Assembly: GCA_003327435.1 (NCBI GenBank)
Contig: QOQV01000016.1
Location: forward strand, 1-51,436
Direction of reading: 5' to 3'
Length of the DNA: 51,436 nt
Origin: Ignavibacteriota bacterium
Lineage (GTDB): Bacteria; Bacteroidota; Ignavibacteria; UBA10030; BY39
A model generated the notes under the pieces. The model made no database searches. It worked only from the letters and a program-made list of their open reading frames with translations, and had not been told where the DNA came from. Every line of letters begins with the position of its first letter. Position 1 is the stretch's first letter. The position numbers were made by a program, and so were the translations under genes. Below, piece by piece: positions 8,421 through 17,846 of the stretch.

Positions 8421-8978
8421 ATGAATGTAAAATCAAAAATAATGGATGAAGAAAGTCTGAGTAGAACGCTCTGGCGATTGGCACATGAAATTATTGAACG
8501 CAATCGAGGTAGTGAATCTATCGCAATAATTGGAATTAAAACCCGCGGTGAGTTCTTAGCAAAAAGAATTGCTAAGATAATCTCAGATATTGAAAAAAGA
8601 AACTTACTTATTGGATTCCTTGATATTACATTATATCGAGATGATATAATGCATAGAAAATTGGAACAACCGGTTCTAAAAGGTACAGAGATTAATTTTG
8701 ATGTAACAGGGAAAAATATAATCCTGGTAGACGATGTACTTTATACTGGTCGGACAGTTAGAGCTGCTTTGGATGAGTTAATTGACCTTGGTAGGCCAGA
8801 AACAATTCAACTTGCTGTTTTAATAGATCGGGGCCATCGTGAGCTTCCAATCCGTGCAGATTATGTTGGGAAAAATATACCTACATCAGAAAGCGAGGAA
8901 ATCAAAGTTCATCTTAGAGAAATTGATCATGAGGATGCTGTTTTTATAATTGAAAAAAATCAAAAAGAGAAAGAATGA
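8421..8978 (+). CDS. pyrR: Bifunctional pyr operon regulator PyrR / uracil phosphoribosyltransferase
   Basis: 185 residues, strongly resembling Bacillus PyrR along its whole length. The PRPP-binding loop [13 protein letters not shown] is at residues 101-113; [23 protein letters not shown] and [20 protein letters not shown] are other PyrR hallmarks. PyrR senses uridine nucleotides and binds pyr leader RNA; it also makes UMP from uracil and PRPP. The start at 8421 aligns with known N-termini, though there is no good ribosome-binding site and the terminator T tract abuts it. Its stop overlaps the pyrB start by four bases. Confidence 0.93.
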   Translation: MNVKSKIMDEESLSRTLWRLAHEIIERNRGSESIAIIGIKTRGEFLAKRIAKIISDIEKRNLLIGFLDITLYRDDIMHRKLEQPVLKGTEINFDVTGKNIILVDDVLYTGRTVRAALDELIDLGRPETIQLAVLIDRGHRELPIRADYVGKNIPTSESEEIKVHLREIDHEDAVFIIEKNQKEKE

Positions 8979-9889
8979 AAAGCAAACATTTATTGGGATT
9001 GTTTGGAATTGAGCGAGAGGAAATTGAACTTATCCTCAACACTGCTCACAATTTTAAAGAAGTTCTGGAGAGACCAATTAAAAAAGTTCCAACTCTTCAG
9101 GGTAAAACAATAGTGAATTTGTTCTTTGAAAGCTCTACACGTACAAGGATTTCTTTTGAACTTGCTGAGAGGCGACTTTCAGCAGATGTTGTGAATTTTT
9201 CAGTTTCAGGCAGCAGTGTGGCTAAAGGCGAAACTTTAAAGGACACTGCCCGCAATATAGAAGCAATGAAAATTGATTTAGTTGTTATACGTCACTCATC
9301 TCCAGGTGCTGCTCATTTCCTCAGTCGTGTGCTTAATGCAGGAATTGTTAACGCTGGTGATGGTACCCATGAACATCCAACACAGGCATTGTTGGATATG
9401 TTTACTATAAACGAAAAATTCGGAAGGATTGATGGATTAAAAGTTTGTATCGTAGGAGATATTTTACATAGCCGTGTCGCACTTTCGAATATTTTTGGTT
9501 TAAAAACTATGGGTGCCAGTGTATCAGTTTGTGGTCCTAAAACTTTGATCCCGCGAGATATTGAGAAACTTGGTGTTAAGGTGTATTATAATGTCAATGA
9601 AGCAATTCGCAATTCGGATATCTTAAATGTATTGCGGATTCAACTTGAGAGGCAGGATAAGGTGTTCTTTCCGTCAATTCGTGAATACCATCTGTATTAT
9701 GGAATTACAAGAGAGAGGATTCAAAAATATAACAGAGATATCGTTATTATGCATCCAGGTCCAATAAATCGAGATGTTGAAATCTCAGCCGATGTTGCAG
9801 ATTGTGAACAATCTTTAATTTTACAGCAGGTACTAAATGGTGTTGCCGTTCGTATGGCTATACTTTATTTATTAGGTACAAAAAATTAA
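8975..9889 (+). CDS. pyrB: Aspartate carbamoyltransferase catalytic subunit
   Basis: 304 residues, normal size for the catalytic chain. The carbamoyl-phosphate site [12 protein letters not shown] spans residues 51-62, [12 protein letters not shown] is the second conserved block, and [13 protein letters not shown] near the C-terminus binds aspartate, of the Bacillus rather than the E. coli sequence type. The enzyme makes carbamoyl-aspartate, the committed step of pyrimidine synthesis. Start overlaps the pyrR stop by ATGA. No regulatory chain pyrI is nearby, which fits PyrR control of expression instead of allosteric control. Confidence 0.95.
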   Translation: MKSKHLLGLFGIEREEIELILNTAHNFKEVLERPIKKVPTLQGKTIVNLFFESSTRTRISFELAERRLSADVVNFSVSGSSVAKGETLKDTARNIEAMKIDLVVIRHSSPGAAHFLSRVLNAGIVNAGDGTHEHPTQALLDMFTINEKFGRIDGLKVCIVGDILHSRVALSNIFGLKTMGASVSVCGPKTLIPRDIEKLGVKVYYNVNEAIRNSDILNVLRIQLERQDKVFFPSIREYHLYYGITRERIQKYNRDIVIMHPGPINRDVEISADVADCEQSLILQQVLNGVAVRMAILYLLGTKN

Positions 9890-9901
9890 AATGGAAAAAA
9901 T

Positions 9902-11185
9902 ATGAAATTACTTTTTAAAAATGCGCACTTAATTAATCCGGCTCAAAAATTAAATAAAGTTGCAGATATTCTTATCATAGATGGAATCATAAAAAAAATT
10001 GAGCATGATATTATGTCAGAGCCTGATGTAAAAGAATATGATCTCGCAGGAAAAATTGTGGCTCCGGGTTTTGTGGATATGCATGTTCACCTACGCGAAC
10101 CCGGTTACGAACACAAAGAAACAATTGAAACGGGTTTACACTCAGCTGCAGAAGGTGGTTTTACTGCTGTTTGCTGCATGCCAAATACAAATCCACCAAT
10201 CGATGATGCTTCGGTTGTAAAATCAATTCTTCAAAAAGCAAAGGATGTACTCGGTGGAATAATTGATGTATATCCAGTGGCTGCCGCTACTAAAGGTCGT
10301 GAAGGCAAAGAATTATCACCAATGTTGGAACTTTCAGAAGCTGGTGCAATGGCATTTTCAGATGATGGTTCTACAATTTATAACACTGAAATTCTAAGAA
10401 GAGCTTTAGAATATTCAAGCATGTTGAATAGAATCATAATACAGCACCCCGAAGATTTAGAACTTTCAAGAAATGGGGTCATAAATGAAGGTTTTATTTC
10501 AACAATCTTAGGTCTTCCTGGAATTCCATCAATTGCTGAAGAAACTATTATCGAAAGGGATATTAGAATATTAGAGTATGTAGATGGATTTTATCATGCA
10601 GCTCACATTAGCACCAGAAATTCGGTTGAGATAATTCGAAATGCAAAGAGAAAGGGTTTAAATGTTACATGCGAGGTAACACCGCATCACTTCACATTAA
10701 GCGAGGAAGCAGTGAAGGGATTTGATACCAATGCTAAAATGAAACCACCATTAAGAACACAATCGGATATTGAAGCTCTTATTGAGGGATTATCGGATGG
10801 AACAATTGATGTAATTGCAACTGACCATGCCCCACATTCATTTGATGAAAAAGAAGTGGAATTTCTGGCAGCACCGTTTGGTATTGTCGGACTTGAAACT
10901 GCAATTGGGCTGGCTCTGACATATTTAGTTCATAAAAAACATTTAACAATAGAGCAACTAATTGAAAAGTTTTCTATCAATCCAAGAAAAATTTTAAGCC
11001 TACCCGAGATAAAAATTGAAGTAGGTGAAAAAGCGAATCTCACAATAATAGATATGAATAAAAAATGGACTGTTGATATTCAAAAATTTAAGTCCAAGTC
11101 AAAAAATAGCCCGTTCCACAATTTTGAATTAGTTGGTAAAAGTATCGGTATAGTTAACAATGGTAATGTATATTTTAATGAATAA
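9902..11185 (+). CDS. pyrC: Dihydroorotase (class I)
   Basis: 427-residue zinc amidohydrolase closing carbamoyl-aspartate to dihydroorotate. The metal-binding signature VDMHVHLREPGYEHKE (His61, His63) and the downstream TDHAPHSFDEKE block are intact; the length and sequence are those of class I enzymes. It follows pyrB by 12 bases with no terminator, completing the pyrR-pyrB-pyrC transcript. The remaining pyrimidine genes (carAB, pyrD, pyrE, pyrF) are not in the window. After its stop comes a 145-base gap, so the operon probably ends here. Confidence 0.94.
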   Translation: MKLLFKNAHLINPAQKLNKVADILIIDGIIKKIEHDIMSEPDVKEYDLAGKIVAPGFVDMHVHLREPGYEHKETIETGLHSAAEGGFTAVCCMPNTNPPIDDASVVKSILQKAKDVLGGIIDVYPVAAATKGREGKELSPMLELSEAGAMAFSDDGSTIYNTEILRRALEYSSMLNRIIIQHPEDLELSRNGVINEGFISTILGLPGIPSIAEETIIERDIRILEYVDGFYHAAHISTRNSVEIIRNAKRKGLNVTCEVTPHHFTLSEEAVKGFDTNAKMKPPLRTQSDIEALIEGLSDGTIDVIATDHAPHSFDEKEVEFLAAPFGIVGLETAIGLALTYLVHKKHLTIEQLIEKFSINPRKILSLPEIKIEVGEKANLTIIDMNKKWTVDIQKFKSKSKNSPFHNFELVGKSIGIVNNGNVYFNE

Positions 11186-11250
11186 GCTGGATATATTTAC
11201 ATACAATTTTGATTTTTAGAATGTATTTTATATTAAAAATTTAATCAACC

Positions 11251-11322
11251 CCTTTCATTTATTAAGGAAATTTTATGGCACAGGATTAGCTAAAGAATTT
11301 TATGTGTTAATTAAATGAAAGG
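11251..11322. repeat. 11-bp inverted repeat before the FN3 lipoprotein gene
   Basis: CCTTTCATTTA (11251-11261) is perfectly inverted as TAAATGAAAGG (11312-11322), the second arm ending eight bases before the ATG at 11331 and including its AAAGG ribosome-binding site. Pairing in RNA would hide that site behind a 50-base loop. It may be an RNA switch or a chance match in AT-rich sequence. Confidence 0.3.
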
Positions 11323-11330
11323 AATTTAAA

Positions 11331-12149
11331 ATGAAGAAAATAATTTTCTTAGGAATCTTAATATCTTTATTTATTGGTTGTGAAAATCATTATTATGGTA
11401 ATGATTATGAAACAGATTTAGTACCACCCTCACCACCTACAGGTTTATATGCTTCTGCTCGTGATAGCAAAGTAATACTTGAATGGCGTCACAACCCCGA
11501 GCGAGATGTTGCCGGGTATAAGGTGTGGTGGAGTACTTCTTATAGTGGTCGTTATCAATATCTCGGTTCAACTTCTCAAAATTATTTTGTTGATAGAGGT
11601 GCAATTAACGGTCGTACTTATTACTATGCAGTTTCAGCTTATGATTTCAGTGGAAATGAAAGTCAACTCAGTAGCGATGAGGCATTTGCAACTCCAAGAC
11701 CTGAGGGATACGGTCTGGTTTTATATGATTATCGTGCAAATCCTGATCGAGCTGGATATGACTTTTCAACTTTTTCAATAGGGCGTTATGATGATCAATA
11801 TACAGATATATTTTTTGAATATTATAACGGAACATACTATATGAATGTTTGGGAAGATACCGATATAAAAGATATGGGACCAACAAATTCACTCTACGAA
11901 ATTGAAATTGCACCTTCAGGTGGTTGGTCACCAACAAAAGATGTGGTTCTTGTAGTTGGAAGAACTTATGTAGTATGGACGTATGATGATCATTATGCAA
12001 AGTTTCGAGTTATTTCGCTTTCACCATCTCGTGTGGTAATTGATTGGGCGTATCAACTTCAAAAAGGTAATCCCTATCTCAAAAGAAATACCAATGCTGA
12101 AAATCGCAAATTAGAGCCCGGTATAGGTTTTAAAAGTAGAATAAATTGA
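11331..12149 (+). CDS. Lipoprotein with fibronectin type III domain
   Basis: 272 residues. The first 18 form a lipoprotein signal ending in LFIGC, so the mature protein should be lipid-anchored at Cys17 or nearby. Residues about 35-120 read as one FN3 domain (PPSPPTGLYASARDSKVILEW to YYYAVSAYDFSGNES), followed by about 150 residues rich in Tyr, Asp and Trp that I do not recognise. Likely an outer-membrane or periplasmic surface protein. It shares the FN3-lipoprotein plan with the gene at 28243 but is not clearly a duplicate. Function unknown. Confidence 0.7.
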   Translation: MKKIIFLGILISLFIGCENHYYGNDYETDLVPPSPPTGLYASARDSKVILEWRHNPERDVAGYKVWWSTSYSGRYQYLGSTSQNYFVDRGAINGRTYYYAVSAYDFSGNESQLSSDEAFATPRPEGYGLVLYDYRANPDRAGYDFSTFSIGRYDDQYTDIFFEYYNGTYYMNVWEDTDIKDMGPTNSLYEIEIAPSGGWSPTKDVVLVVGRTYVVWTYDDHYAKFRVISLSPSRVVIDWAYQLQKGNPYLKRNTNAENRKLEPGIGFKSRIN

Positions 12150-12165
12150 TTTTTAATAGGATATA

Positions 12166-12603
12166 ATGTATTTTTTAGATATGAAAAAGGTGCTAATAGT
12201 TTTATTTGCATTGAGTTATCTTTTTTTGTGTGCGTCATACACTCAGGAAACGCAAAAGAAAACTCAGCATAATGAAATATTTAATCTAATAGAAAGAGGT
12301 ATAAAGGGTTCAGATATTTCGGAGTTTTCCGTTTTTTTTGGTAAACAAATATATTTAAATTTAAAATCTGGTGAAAACGGCTTATTTAGTGCGAATCAAG
12401 CTTACTATATTTTGCAAAATTATCTCTCTAATCGAAAAATCATTGATTTTAATTTTAACTCTTTCGGGTATGCCGATGATATTCCTTTCGCTGTCGGAAA
12501 TTTAGTTTTTAAATATAAAAACAATCATATCTTTGCTCAGGTTTATGTATCACTGGTTTCCACGGAAGGTAAGTGGGTCATAGATAAAATTAACATCTAT
12601 TAA
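12166..12603 (+). CDS. DUF4783-like secreted protein
   Basis: About 145 residues, with a hydrophobic signal peptide. The body (HNEIFNLIERGIKGSDISEF, GLFSANQAYYILQNYL, WVIDKINIY) resembles Bacteroidota DUF4783 proteins of NTF2-like fold; no enzymatic role is known. Start choice is open: ATG 12166 has AGGAT in front, while ATG 12181 gives a more typical signal peptide (MKKVLIVLFALS). The gene follows the FN3 lipoprotein by 16 bases and precedes the histidine kinase by six, so a shared transcript is likely. Confidence 0.65.
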   Translation: MYFLDMKKVLIVLFALSYLFLCASYTQETQKKTQHNEIFNLIERGIKGSDISEFSVFFGKQIYLNLKSGENGLFSANQAYYILQNYLSNRKIIDFNFNSFGYADDIPFAVGNLVFKYKNNHIFAQVYVSLVSTEGKWVIDKINIY

Positions 12604-12609
12604 ATCCAG

Positions 12610-15600
12610 ATGTCTGCTGGAAACTTCATTTCTAAAATTTATCCACTGAATAAAAAATTAATCTTTGTTTTATTTATAACATTGTTTCTAATTTTTTTTG
12701 TTTTTATCTCTGAATATGTTTTTAGACATTATTTGGATGAAAACTGGAGGGAGATATCAGGAGAGAAAGATAAAAATTTTGAAGAAGATGTAAAGGTAAA
12801 ATTTATTGAGTATCAAAATAATCTTTTAAAAAATTCCAATAATATAAAAAGTGTAATTAGTAATTTTGTAAATTCTCAACCTCTTCGCCAAAGAGATTTA
12901 TTTGAAATTCTTAATGCTATCGAAGATGAGAATGTGAGTGCGAATTTATATGATAAAGATGGTAAGTTAGTTGCCTGGAAAAAAACGATTACTGTCTTCG
13001 ACTCTCACAATTTTATGAATTCTGACTACTTTTTTGTATCACATACTAACATTTATAAATTGCTTAATTTTTCTACATCTCTGAAAATTGGTGATACTAC
13101 CACATTTTATTTAGTACTTACCTCAATACTGGATTATAATTTTCCAATTAGTAATAGGTTTCTTTCAATAAATCTGAAGCAGAAAATTTTTACAAGGGAA
13201 CTGGATAGAAATATTACTTTTTTAAATAAATTGATCGATAATAATGATCCAAATGCAAAGATTATTAAATTACCATCTTTAAATGAAGCAAATTCACATT
13301 TGGGTTACATTCAATATTATCGACTAACGCAGGAAGATATCATCTATGAGCTGGAAAATTATTTTAAAGTATTAAAAATATTTCTGTTTCTTATTGCAGG
13401 ATTAGTTCTATTTGTTGTAATACACAATTTAATTCATAAAAATATTGATACACCTTTTAAGGAATTTGCTTTTATTCTTGGGATTTGGATTTTAAGATAT
13501 TTTATACTGATGATTGGCTTTCCTTCCAATCTTTTTGATCATAGCATATTTAATCCGTTTTATTTTGCATCAGATTTCGGCTATGGTATAGTAAAAAATA
13601 TTGGTGAGTTACTAATTACGAGTATTACATTGTTTATCACTGTTATATTACTAAATAATATTCTTCGCCATTTATATAGTAGCTCATTATTAAAGATAAA
13701 ATCATCGTTGTTTAAAATTGTTATCGTAATATTCATTTTTACGATAATCTTGTTTTTATTAAGGGGATATGTTGCTACTATTGTAAGCGCAGTTAAGGAT
13801 TCAAATCTTAATTATGTTCAGCAGACGGAAGTTGTACCTTCATTCGAAAAAATTGTAGTTTTTATAAGTTTATTATTAGTGACTTTTTCGTTCATTATCC
13901 TAATTTTACAATTATTGAGTATTTCATATAGAATTCTTGAAATTCGAAACAATCTAATACTTGGATGTGTAAAATTGTGTGTGATTTCGTTGTTTGTAAT
14001 TTTACTTTATCAAGCTCATCCCAATCCATTGGTAAATTTTTATGAAAGATTTTCTATAATTTTTGGGTTTATACTATTAAGTTATTTTGTAAGCGATATT
14101 GAAAGGATTTCAGTAGACACAAAAAACTTTATAATTATAATGCTCAGTTCCGTTGTGTTACAGAGTTTTGTTTTGATCTCTAAAATTGACGAAGATAGAG
14201 AGCAGAAATTGCTCGATTTGGCAGAACAGGTATCACAACCATTTGACGATTGGATGGCTTTTATTGTGGACGAAGCTTTGAATGAAATGCTTAATAGTAG
14301 TTTACTTCAAACAAAAGAAGAGTGGACAAATGATTTATCGTTCAATCTTTGGGCAAGAAATATTTTAAGTCAGAAGGGCTACGATTGTGAGTTGATAATT
14401 GTTGATACAAACCTTAATGTAATTAGCAAATTTGGAATTGGTTCATTTGATAATAATACTTTTAAGATAGAATATTTGCCAGATAAAAAAGTTGTTAAAG
14501 TTCAAGAAAGCTCTTTATCAAAAGGTGGGTTGAAATATTATTCTGGGTATGCACCAATATATAACAACACTGGTGAGATAAAAGGAGCAATATTTTTAAA
14601 TGTTGCCAGTTCGAGAAGCGAATTGTTAAGACCAGATTATACTAAAATACTTGTTACAGAAAAATATGAAAGAGACTACTTTTTTAAAAAAACTTTTTAC
14701 GCTGAATTTAGAAATGGGTATTTGGATTATTCAACGAATCAAGAATTTCCTAAAACTTTAAAGTTAGAGCACAAAATTATAAAGGATCTTAATGATAATA
14801 ATCAGAACTATTATCTTGTAAATCAAATTATTAATAACAAGCCTTATAAAGTTGTATATTGGAAATCTGACAATGATAACTTAAGTAGCCTTGGCATTGA
14901 AGTCCCTGCATGGAAGAAGTATGAAGTATTGAGATTATTTATTTACCTGATAATAATTTCAGGGGCGCTTTATGTTTTGATATCATTCAAAAAGCTAAAA
15001 AGTATTTATCAATTATCTTTTTTTACAAAACTTTCTATAACATTTATTGTTGTTTCAATTGTACCGCTTTTTATTTTTAGTTATTACAGCAATCGCTATG
15101 CGCAAGAAAGAATGATATCAATAATTATAGAAAATATGAGAAATGAAACCGAATTAATTATCAAACATCTAAAGTCAGATGAATTAATTTCAACTCAATA
15201 TGATAATTCACACATAACTGATGAAGTCTGTCAGGAAGTGAGCAATAGAACAGGAATAGATTTTATATTTTATCGAAATGGAATTTATACAGGTAGTAGT
15301 ATGCCAGAACTTTTACAGGCAGAACTGATTAATAAAGTTTTAAGCGAGCAAGCATATAAAAATATCATACTTGATGGAAGAGAGTTTTTTTATGAACCAC
15401 AAAATATTGGCTCATTAAATTATTATGCTGGTTACAGACCTTTAATTGATAATTCAGGAAGTATATCAGGTGTTGTTGCAGTTTTGACATTATCAAAAAT
15501 GCCATGGATAGAAGAAGAAATTGCAGAACGAAATATTAATATGTTTGCAATTTACTTTATTGTTTTAATATTTGTCTTGGGAACTGGAATTTTAATTTCC

Positions 15601-16446
15601 AGACAGATATCAATGCCTTTAAAAAATCTCGCAAATTACACGAAGATAATTGCAGATGGAAATTTAGATGTTAAAATTGGGACTAAACGTCAGGATGAAA
15701 TTGGCAAACTTGAAAATGCATTTGATAAAATGACGGCTGATTTAAAGCAAAAGCGTGATGAATTGATCAAGATTGAGAAAGAAATTGCCTGGAGAGAAAT
15801 GGCTAAACAGGTAGCGCACGAAATAAAAAATCCGTTAACTCCTATTAAATTGTCGATTCAACAATTGTACAAAGCCTATAAAGATGGTGCAAAGAATTTC
15901 GATGAAATATTTAAACAAGCTTATGAAATGATATCAGAACAGATTGAAACATTGAATAGGATCGCATCTGAGTTCTCGAATTTTGCAAGAATGCCTGAGA
16001 GAAGATTAGAAATATGTTCGGTAAACACTTTAATTGATGAGGCAATCCAGTTATTCGCTCAATATCAGGGTATCAGTTTTATTAAAAATTACTGCAGTCA
16101 GGATTTGCATGTAATTGCTGATAGAGATGAACTAAGACGCGCAATCGTAAATATTATCCGTAATTCAGTACAGGCAATCGGAAACAATGGAAGGATAGAG
16201 GTTACTACGCAACAACAAGATGAAAGAGTGATAATTAGTATCGAGGACAATGGTGCTGGTATTCCAGATGATGTTGCTAAACGGATTTTTGAGCCAAATT
16301 TTTCAACTAAATCGGATGGTATGGGATTGGGATTGGCGATTGTAAAGAAAACAATAGAAGATTTGAATGGGGAAATATCATTCACAACAAAGGTTGGAGA
16401 AGGAACAAAATTTATAATTAAGCTAAAGATTCTGAAAAGTGAATAA
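12610..16446 (+). CDS. Large multi-sensor transmembrane histidine kinase (NtrY-like)
   Basis: 1278 residues. One N-terminal membrane helix (about 17-37), an outside segment, roughly eight helices between residues 250 and 520, an outside sensor to about 770, two helices (775-797, 803-827), a second outside sensor to about 965, a helix (978-998), HAMP (999-1052), phospho-acceptor His1070 in AHEIKNPLTP, and a HATPase domain with DNGAGIP and GMGLGLAIVKK. The HisKA block resembles NtrY kinases. Both sensors end in a similar YY-GY-P---N-G-I-G motif (near residues 643 and 938), suggesting duplicated Cache-like domains. No response regulator is adjacent, so its partner is unknown. Confidence 0.85.
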   Translation: MSAGNFISKIYPLNKKLIFVLFITLFLIFFVFISEYVFRHYLDENWREISGEKDKNFEEDVKVKFIEYQNNLLKNSNNIKSVISNFVNSQPLRQRDLFEILNAIEDENVSANLYDKDGKLVAWKKTITVFDSHNFMNSDYFFVSHTNIYKLLNFSTSLKIGDTTTFYLVLTSILDYNFPISNRFLSINLKQKIFTRELDRNITFLNKLIDNNDPNAKIIKLPSLNEANSHLGYIQYYRLTQEDIIYELENYFKVLKIFLFLIAGLVLFVVIHNLIHKNIDTPFKEFAFILGIWILRYFILMIGFPSNLFDHSIFNPFYFASDFGYGIVKNIGELLITSITLFITVILLNNILRHLYSSSLLKIKSSLFKIVIVIFIFTIILFLLRGYVATIVSAVKDSNLNYVQQTEVVPSFEKIVVFISLLLVTFSFIILILQLLSISYRILEIRNNLILGCVKLCVISLFVILLYQAHPNPLVNFYERFSIIFGFILLSYFVSDIERISVDTKNFIIIMLSSVVLQSFVLISKIDEDREQKLLDLAEQVSQPFDDWMAFIVDEALNEMLNSSLLQTKEEWTNDLSFNLWARNILSQKGYDCELIIVDTNLNVISKFGIGSFDNNTFKIEYLPDKKVVKVQESSLSKGGLKYYSGYAPIYNNTGEIKGAIFLNVASSRSELLRPDYTKILVTEKYERDYFFKKTFYAEFRNGYLDYSTNQEFPKTLKLEHKIIKDLNDNNQNYYLVNQIINNKPYKVVYWKSDNDNLSSLGIEVPAWKKYEVLRLFIYLIIISGALYVLISFKKLKSIYQLSFFTKLSITFIVVSIVPLFIFSYYSNRYAQERMISIIIENMRNETELIIKHLKSDELISTQYDNSHITDEVCQEVSNRTGIDFIFYRNGIYTGSSMPELLQAELINKVLSEQAYKNIILDGREFFYEPQNIGSLNYYAGYRPLIDNSGSISGVVAVLTLSKMPWIEEEIAERNINMFAIYFIVLIFVLGTGILISRQISMPLKNLANYTKIIADGNLDVKIGTKRQDEIGKLENAFDKMTADLKQKRDELIKIEKEIAWREMAKQVAHEIKNPLTPIKLSIQQLYKAYKDGAKNFDEIFKQAYEMISEQIETLNRIASEFSNFARMPERRLEICSVNTLIDEAIQLFAQYQGISFIKNYCSQDLHVIADRDELRRAIVNIIRNSVQAIGNNGRIEVTTQQQDERVIISIEDNGAGIPDDVAKRIFEPNFSTKSDGMGLGLAIVKKTIEDLNGEISFTTKVGEGTKFIIKLKILKSE

Positions 16447-17179
16447 AATACCTGTAATAAAATCACAAATATTTGAAAACTATGCTCAAATTAAATTTGG
16501 ATTCAGTACAAGAATCGGTGGTGTAAGTCCTTATCCGTATGGTATGAATTTGAGTTTCAATGTTGGTGATGAAAGAGTAAATGTTATAAAAAATCGAGAA
16601 TTATTTTTTGGTGAGTTGAAAATTGGTTTAGATGAGCTGGCAATTCCTCAACAGGTCCAGGGGGGAACTGTAAAAAGAGTTTATGTTCAGGGTGGATACG
16701 ATGAATGTGATGGATTGATAACAAATTCGTACGGTGTCTTCCTGACAGTCACAACAGCAGATTGTTTACCTGTTTTTCTTTTTGATCCTGTTACAAAGTC
16801 GATAGGAGCTGTACATGCTGGTTGGAGAGGTTTGTTGTTAAATATAGTTCCAACAGCTATACGAATGATGTGGCAGGAGTTTCGTAGTTTTCCAGAAAAT
16901 ATTAAAGTGTTTATTGCACCGGCAGCTGGAGTTTGTTGTTATGAGATTATGGATGATGTTGGTTCAAAATTTCCAGAGGAATTTAAGGTTAAATCTGTAA
17001 AAACTTTTTTAGATATAAAGTTGTATGCAAAGATGCAGCTTATAAATTCTGGTGTAAGCGAAAGTAATATCGAAATATCAGAATATTGTACTATATGTAA
17101 TCCTGACCTCTTTCATTCTCATCGTAGAGATAAAAAAAAATCTGGTAGAATGATGGGCGTTATAGGATTGGTAAGGTGA
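16439..17179 (+). CDS. pgeF: PgeF/YfiH-family (laccase-domain) protein with altered metal site
   Basis: 246 residues of the YfiH/LACC1 family, whose members act on purine nucleosides or remove wrong residues from peptidoglycan precursors. TTADCLPVFLFD (Cys109) and GAVHAGWRGL (His126) are in place. The third metal ligand, His in the usual QVHG motif, is Gln74 here (PQQVQGGTV). Spacing matches E. coli His71/Cys107/His124, so the alignment is firm. It starts at GTG 16439 inside the end of the kinase gene (8-base overlap), with no later start that keeps the FSTRIGGVS block. Activity may be changed or lost. Confidence 0.8.
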   Translation: MNKIPVIKSQIFENYAQIKFGFSTRIGGVSPYPYGMNLSFNVGDERVNVIKNRELFFGELKIGLDELAIPQQVQGGTVKRVYVQGGYDECDGLITNSYGVFLTVTTADCLPVFLFDPVTKSIGAVHAGWRGLLLNIVPTAIRMMWQEFRSFPENIKVFIAPAAGVCCYEIMDDVGSKFPEEFKVKSVKTFLDIKLYAKMQLINSGVSESNIEISEYCTICNPDLFHSHRRDKKKSGRMMGVIGLVR

Positions 17180-17189
17180 TGAAATCTAC

Positions 17190-17843
17190 TCAGCTTTTAC
17201 GATATTTTATATCTATATCGTTTATTTTATCAACTCTTTTTTGATGGCGACCACCAGCATATTCAGTGTTGAGAAAAATGTTTACGATGTTTTTTGCTAA
17301 ATCCAGACCCAATATTCTACCACCTAAGGTGAGCACATTTGCGTCATTGTGTTCGCGCGAGCTTCTGGCGGCAAATTCGGTCTGACAGGCAGCTGCGCGT
17401 ATGCCACTCAATTTGTTAGCTACAATTGCAGATGCTACACCAACCGCATCAATCATAATCCCTTTATTAACCTCTCCAGTTGAAACAAGTTTCGCCACAG
17501 CAAAAGCATAATCCGGGTAATCGCAGGGATCTTCGGAACTTGTACCCACATCAAACACGGTATATCCTAATTCTTCTAAATGTGTTTTTAATTTTTCTTT
17601 AAGTTGAAATCCACCATGATCGCTACCAATTGCAATCTTGCCTTTGTATTTCACCTTTTCCGTTTTTGATTCAGTAACATCAGGTTTTGAATCTGATATT
17701 TGTTCAATTGTAATTCCCAAACTTTTTGCAGTATCTCTTGCGGCAGAAGTAACCATGATACTTTTAGAAATTTGTATTGTTTTCTGGCCTTTTCGTGCGG
17801 CTTCTTTGATGTCTTTTTCGGATAAAACTCTTTTCATATTCAC
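17190..17843 (-). CDS. RpiB/LacAB-family sugar-phosphate isomerase-like protein with N-terminal extension
   Basis: 217 residues. Residues 69-217 match RpiB (AIGSDHGGFQLKEKL, YPDYA, ANKLSGIRAA, SREHNDANVLTLGGR). The catalytic Cys of ribose-5-phosphate isomerase B, normally in CGTGIG, is replaced: the block reads IDAVGVASAIVANK with Asp132 at the Cys position. Residues 1-60 form an extra domain (SEKDIKEAARKGQKTIQISK, VTSAARDTAKSLGI) like short N-terminal domains seen on microcompartment-linked enzymes. No shell protein gene is in the window. It is four bases after the guanylyltransferase gene. It may use another aldose phosphate; ordinary RpiB activity is doubtful. Confidence 0.75.
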   Translation of the reverse strand: MNMKRVLSEKDIKEAARKGQKTIQISKSIMVTSAARDTAKSLGITIEQISDSKPDVTESKTEKVKYKGKIAIGSDHGGFQLKEKLKTHLEELGYTVFDVGTSSEDPCDYPDYAFAVAKLVSTGEVNKGIMIDAVGVASAIVANKLSGIRAAACQTEFAARSSREHNDANVLTLGGRILGLDLAKNIVNIFLNTEYAGGRHQKRVDKINDIDIKYRKS

Positions 17844-17846
17844 CTC

